Made by a program: the position numbers and the translations under genes
Part shown: in pieces, positions 36,878-37,498 of the stretch
How positions within the stretch are numbered: the first letter of the stretch is position 1
Layout of the letters: each line of letters starts with the position of its first letter
The notes under the pieces: generated by a model
Seen by the model: the letters and a program-made list of their open reading frames with translations, nothing else
The model's database searches: none
What the model was told of the DNA's origin: nothing
Assembly: GCA_949283145.1 (NCBI GenBank)
Contig: CASDRL010000075.1
Location: 1 to 37,498 of the forward strand
Length of the DNA stretch: 37,498 nt
DNA from: an uncultured Clostridia bacterium
Lineage (GTDB): Bacteria > Bacillota > Clostridia > Christensenellales > CAG-917
Direction of reading: 5' to 3'

Positions 36878-37498
36878 ATTCCCTCCCCTCCATCCTATGC
36901 CGCGCACAAACCATGTGCACCGGTTCGCAATCGGTGGCGCATATGTTTGTTGACATGATGCGCATTTTCGGAGACAGAATAACGCATGCTTGGAGCGTGA
37001 CGTCGCTTGACACGATGCTATCTTATCAGGGGGGATTTGAAACTCCGGGACAACGGGGACGGGGCAAAAATGTTCAATGGCGGGCAAAACAAGCCCGCCA
37101 TTGAACATTTGCGCCCCCAAGCCCCGCAAGCGAGGACCCCTGCTTTTCCCCGTCCCCTCTTGTCCCAATGCGTTCCTGTTGCGGGCGTATTAACGAGCAG
37201 CTTGATAGAGCGTCCATGAGCACGACGTCTCTCTTTCGGAGACGGTTTTACGCGCCGCTCAGCCTCGTCGCAATCCGCGCGTGTTCGTCGCCGTACGCCG
37301 CGTTGCGGCGGTCGGCTCGCCTGTCGCGCGGTTGCTCCTCTTCGCGTCGTGAAAATGCGGAGACGTTCGCTTTGCTCCTCGTTCCTACGGAACTATCGCG
37401 AAGCTCACTCATTTTCACTCCGCGTGAATGAAAGCGGACAAGAGCGCCGCACCGAAGGTATAGCGAGTGTTACACGAAGTGTCAATCGCGTCATTCCT
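36878..37498. other. Non-coding right edge with repeats
   Basis: No convincing gene is seen. It carries TTCGGAGACAG/G modules (36967, 37235), a hairpin-like GGAGCGTGACGTCGCTTGAC segment that also occurs at 33480, the 120-nt element copy B, and an AGCTTGATAG repeat at 37199-37228. The last 230 bases are GC-rich without a clear feature; a gene could begin beyond the window. Confidence 0.6.
37047..37166. repeat. 120-nt element with nested palindromes, copy B
   Basis: Outer arms at 37047-37064 and 37148-37166 match those of copy A. The inner stem is a perfect 18-bp hairpin, AAATGTTCAATGGCGGGC (37068-37085) pairing with 37093-37110 around an AAAACAA loop. Apart from the ATGT/ACAT base of the stem, this inner sequence is unrelated to copy A. 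Confidence 0.88.

Noticed and set aside
36921..36945. T-arm-like GGTTCGCAATC sequence suggesting a tRNA fragment or attachment site
   Set aside because: The loop is nine bases rather than seven and no acceptor or anticodon arm can be found around it.

Overview
The window is bacterial, GC-rich (about 60 percent) and looks chromosomal. The gene set points to an anaerobic member of the Bacillota, most likely an uncultured gut-type Clostridia lineage. The evidence is a YkvI-type transporter, CsoR/CopA copper control, an ECF riboflavin S component under an FMN riboswitch, a heterodimeric iron-sulfur fumarase, formate-tetrahydrofolate ligase, a PRK06851-type ATPase, a BspA-like leucine-rich-repeat lipoprotein and GGAGG-type ribosome binding sites. 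This placement is inferred from gene families; no rRNA or other phylogenetic marker is present.

Layout. 1-1930: intergenic direct repeats, an XRE regulator and a divergent YkvI-like transporter. 1948-5380: a minus-strand operon (six-TM protein with a poly-lysine tail, TPR protein, acidic protein with a Cys/His tail). 5526-8797: a lysine-pathway operon asd-dapA-dapB whose DapB carries two aspartokinase-like ACT domains. 8894-13394: a four-TM membrane protein, fhs, and two divergent, paralogous four-TM proteins. 13390-16394: a copper operon, copA with an in-frame copZ-like end, then csoR, behind a clear promoter and palindromic operator. 16519-19153: a GH2 beta-mannosidase. 19396-20442: a small protein resembling a winged helix joined to the fingers region of a C-family (DnaE/PolC) DNA polymerase without the catalytic aspartates. 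20537-20660: tRNA-Ser(CGA) and its terminator. 21196-24756: MATE transporter, divergent LysR regulator, and RibU with its FMN riboswitch, terminator and promoter. 25210-28188: malic enzyme and divergent fumarase subunits. 28222-33264: a giant LRR lipoprotein. 34300-36877: an acyltransferase with a zinc ribbon and a PRK06851-like ATPase.

The intergenic spaces are unusually rich in structured repeats. At least three families recur: a roughly 200-bp unit starting just after the stop codons of fhs and the malic enzyme (one copy bounded by 16-bp inverted ends); a MITE-like element sharing a short core with the repeats at the left edge; and a 120-nt element, present twice, whose outer inverted repeat is conserved while the inner palindrome differs completely but still pairs.

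The most novel-looking items are the polymerase-like protein, the DapB-ACT fusion, the CopA-CopZ fusion with an internal ribosome binding site, and the 120-nt element with a swapped inner hairpin. Family assignments come from motif reading; no database search was run.
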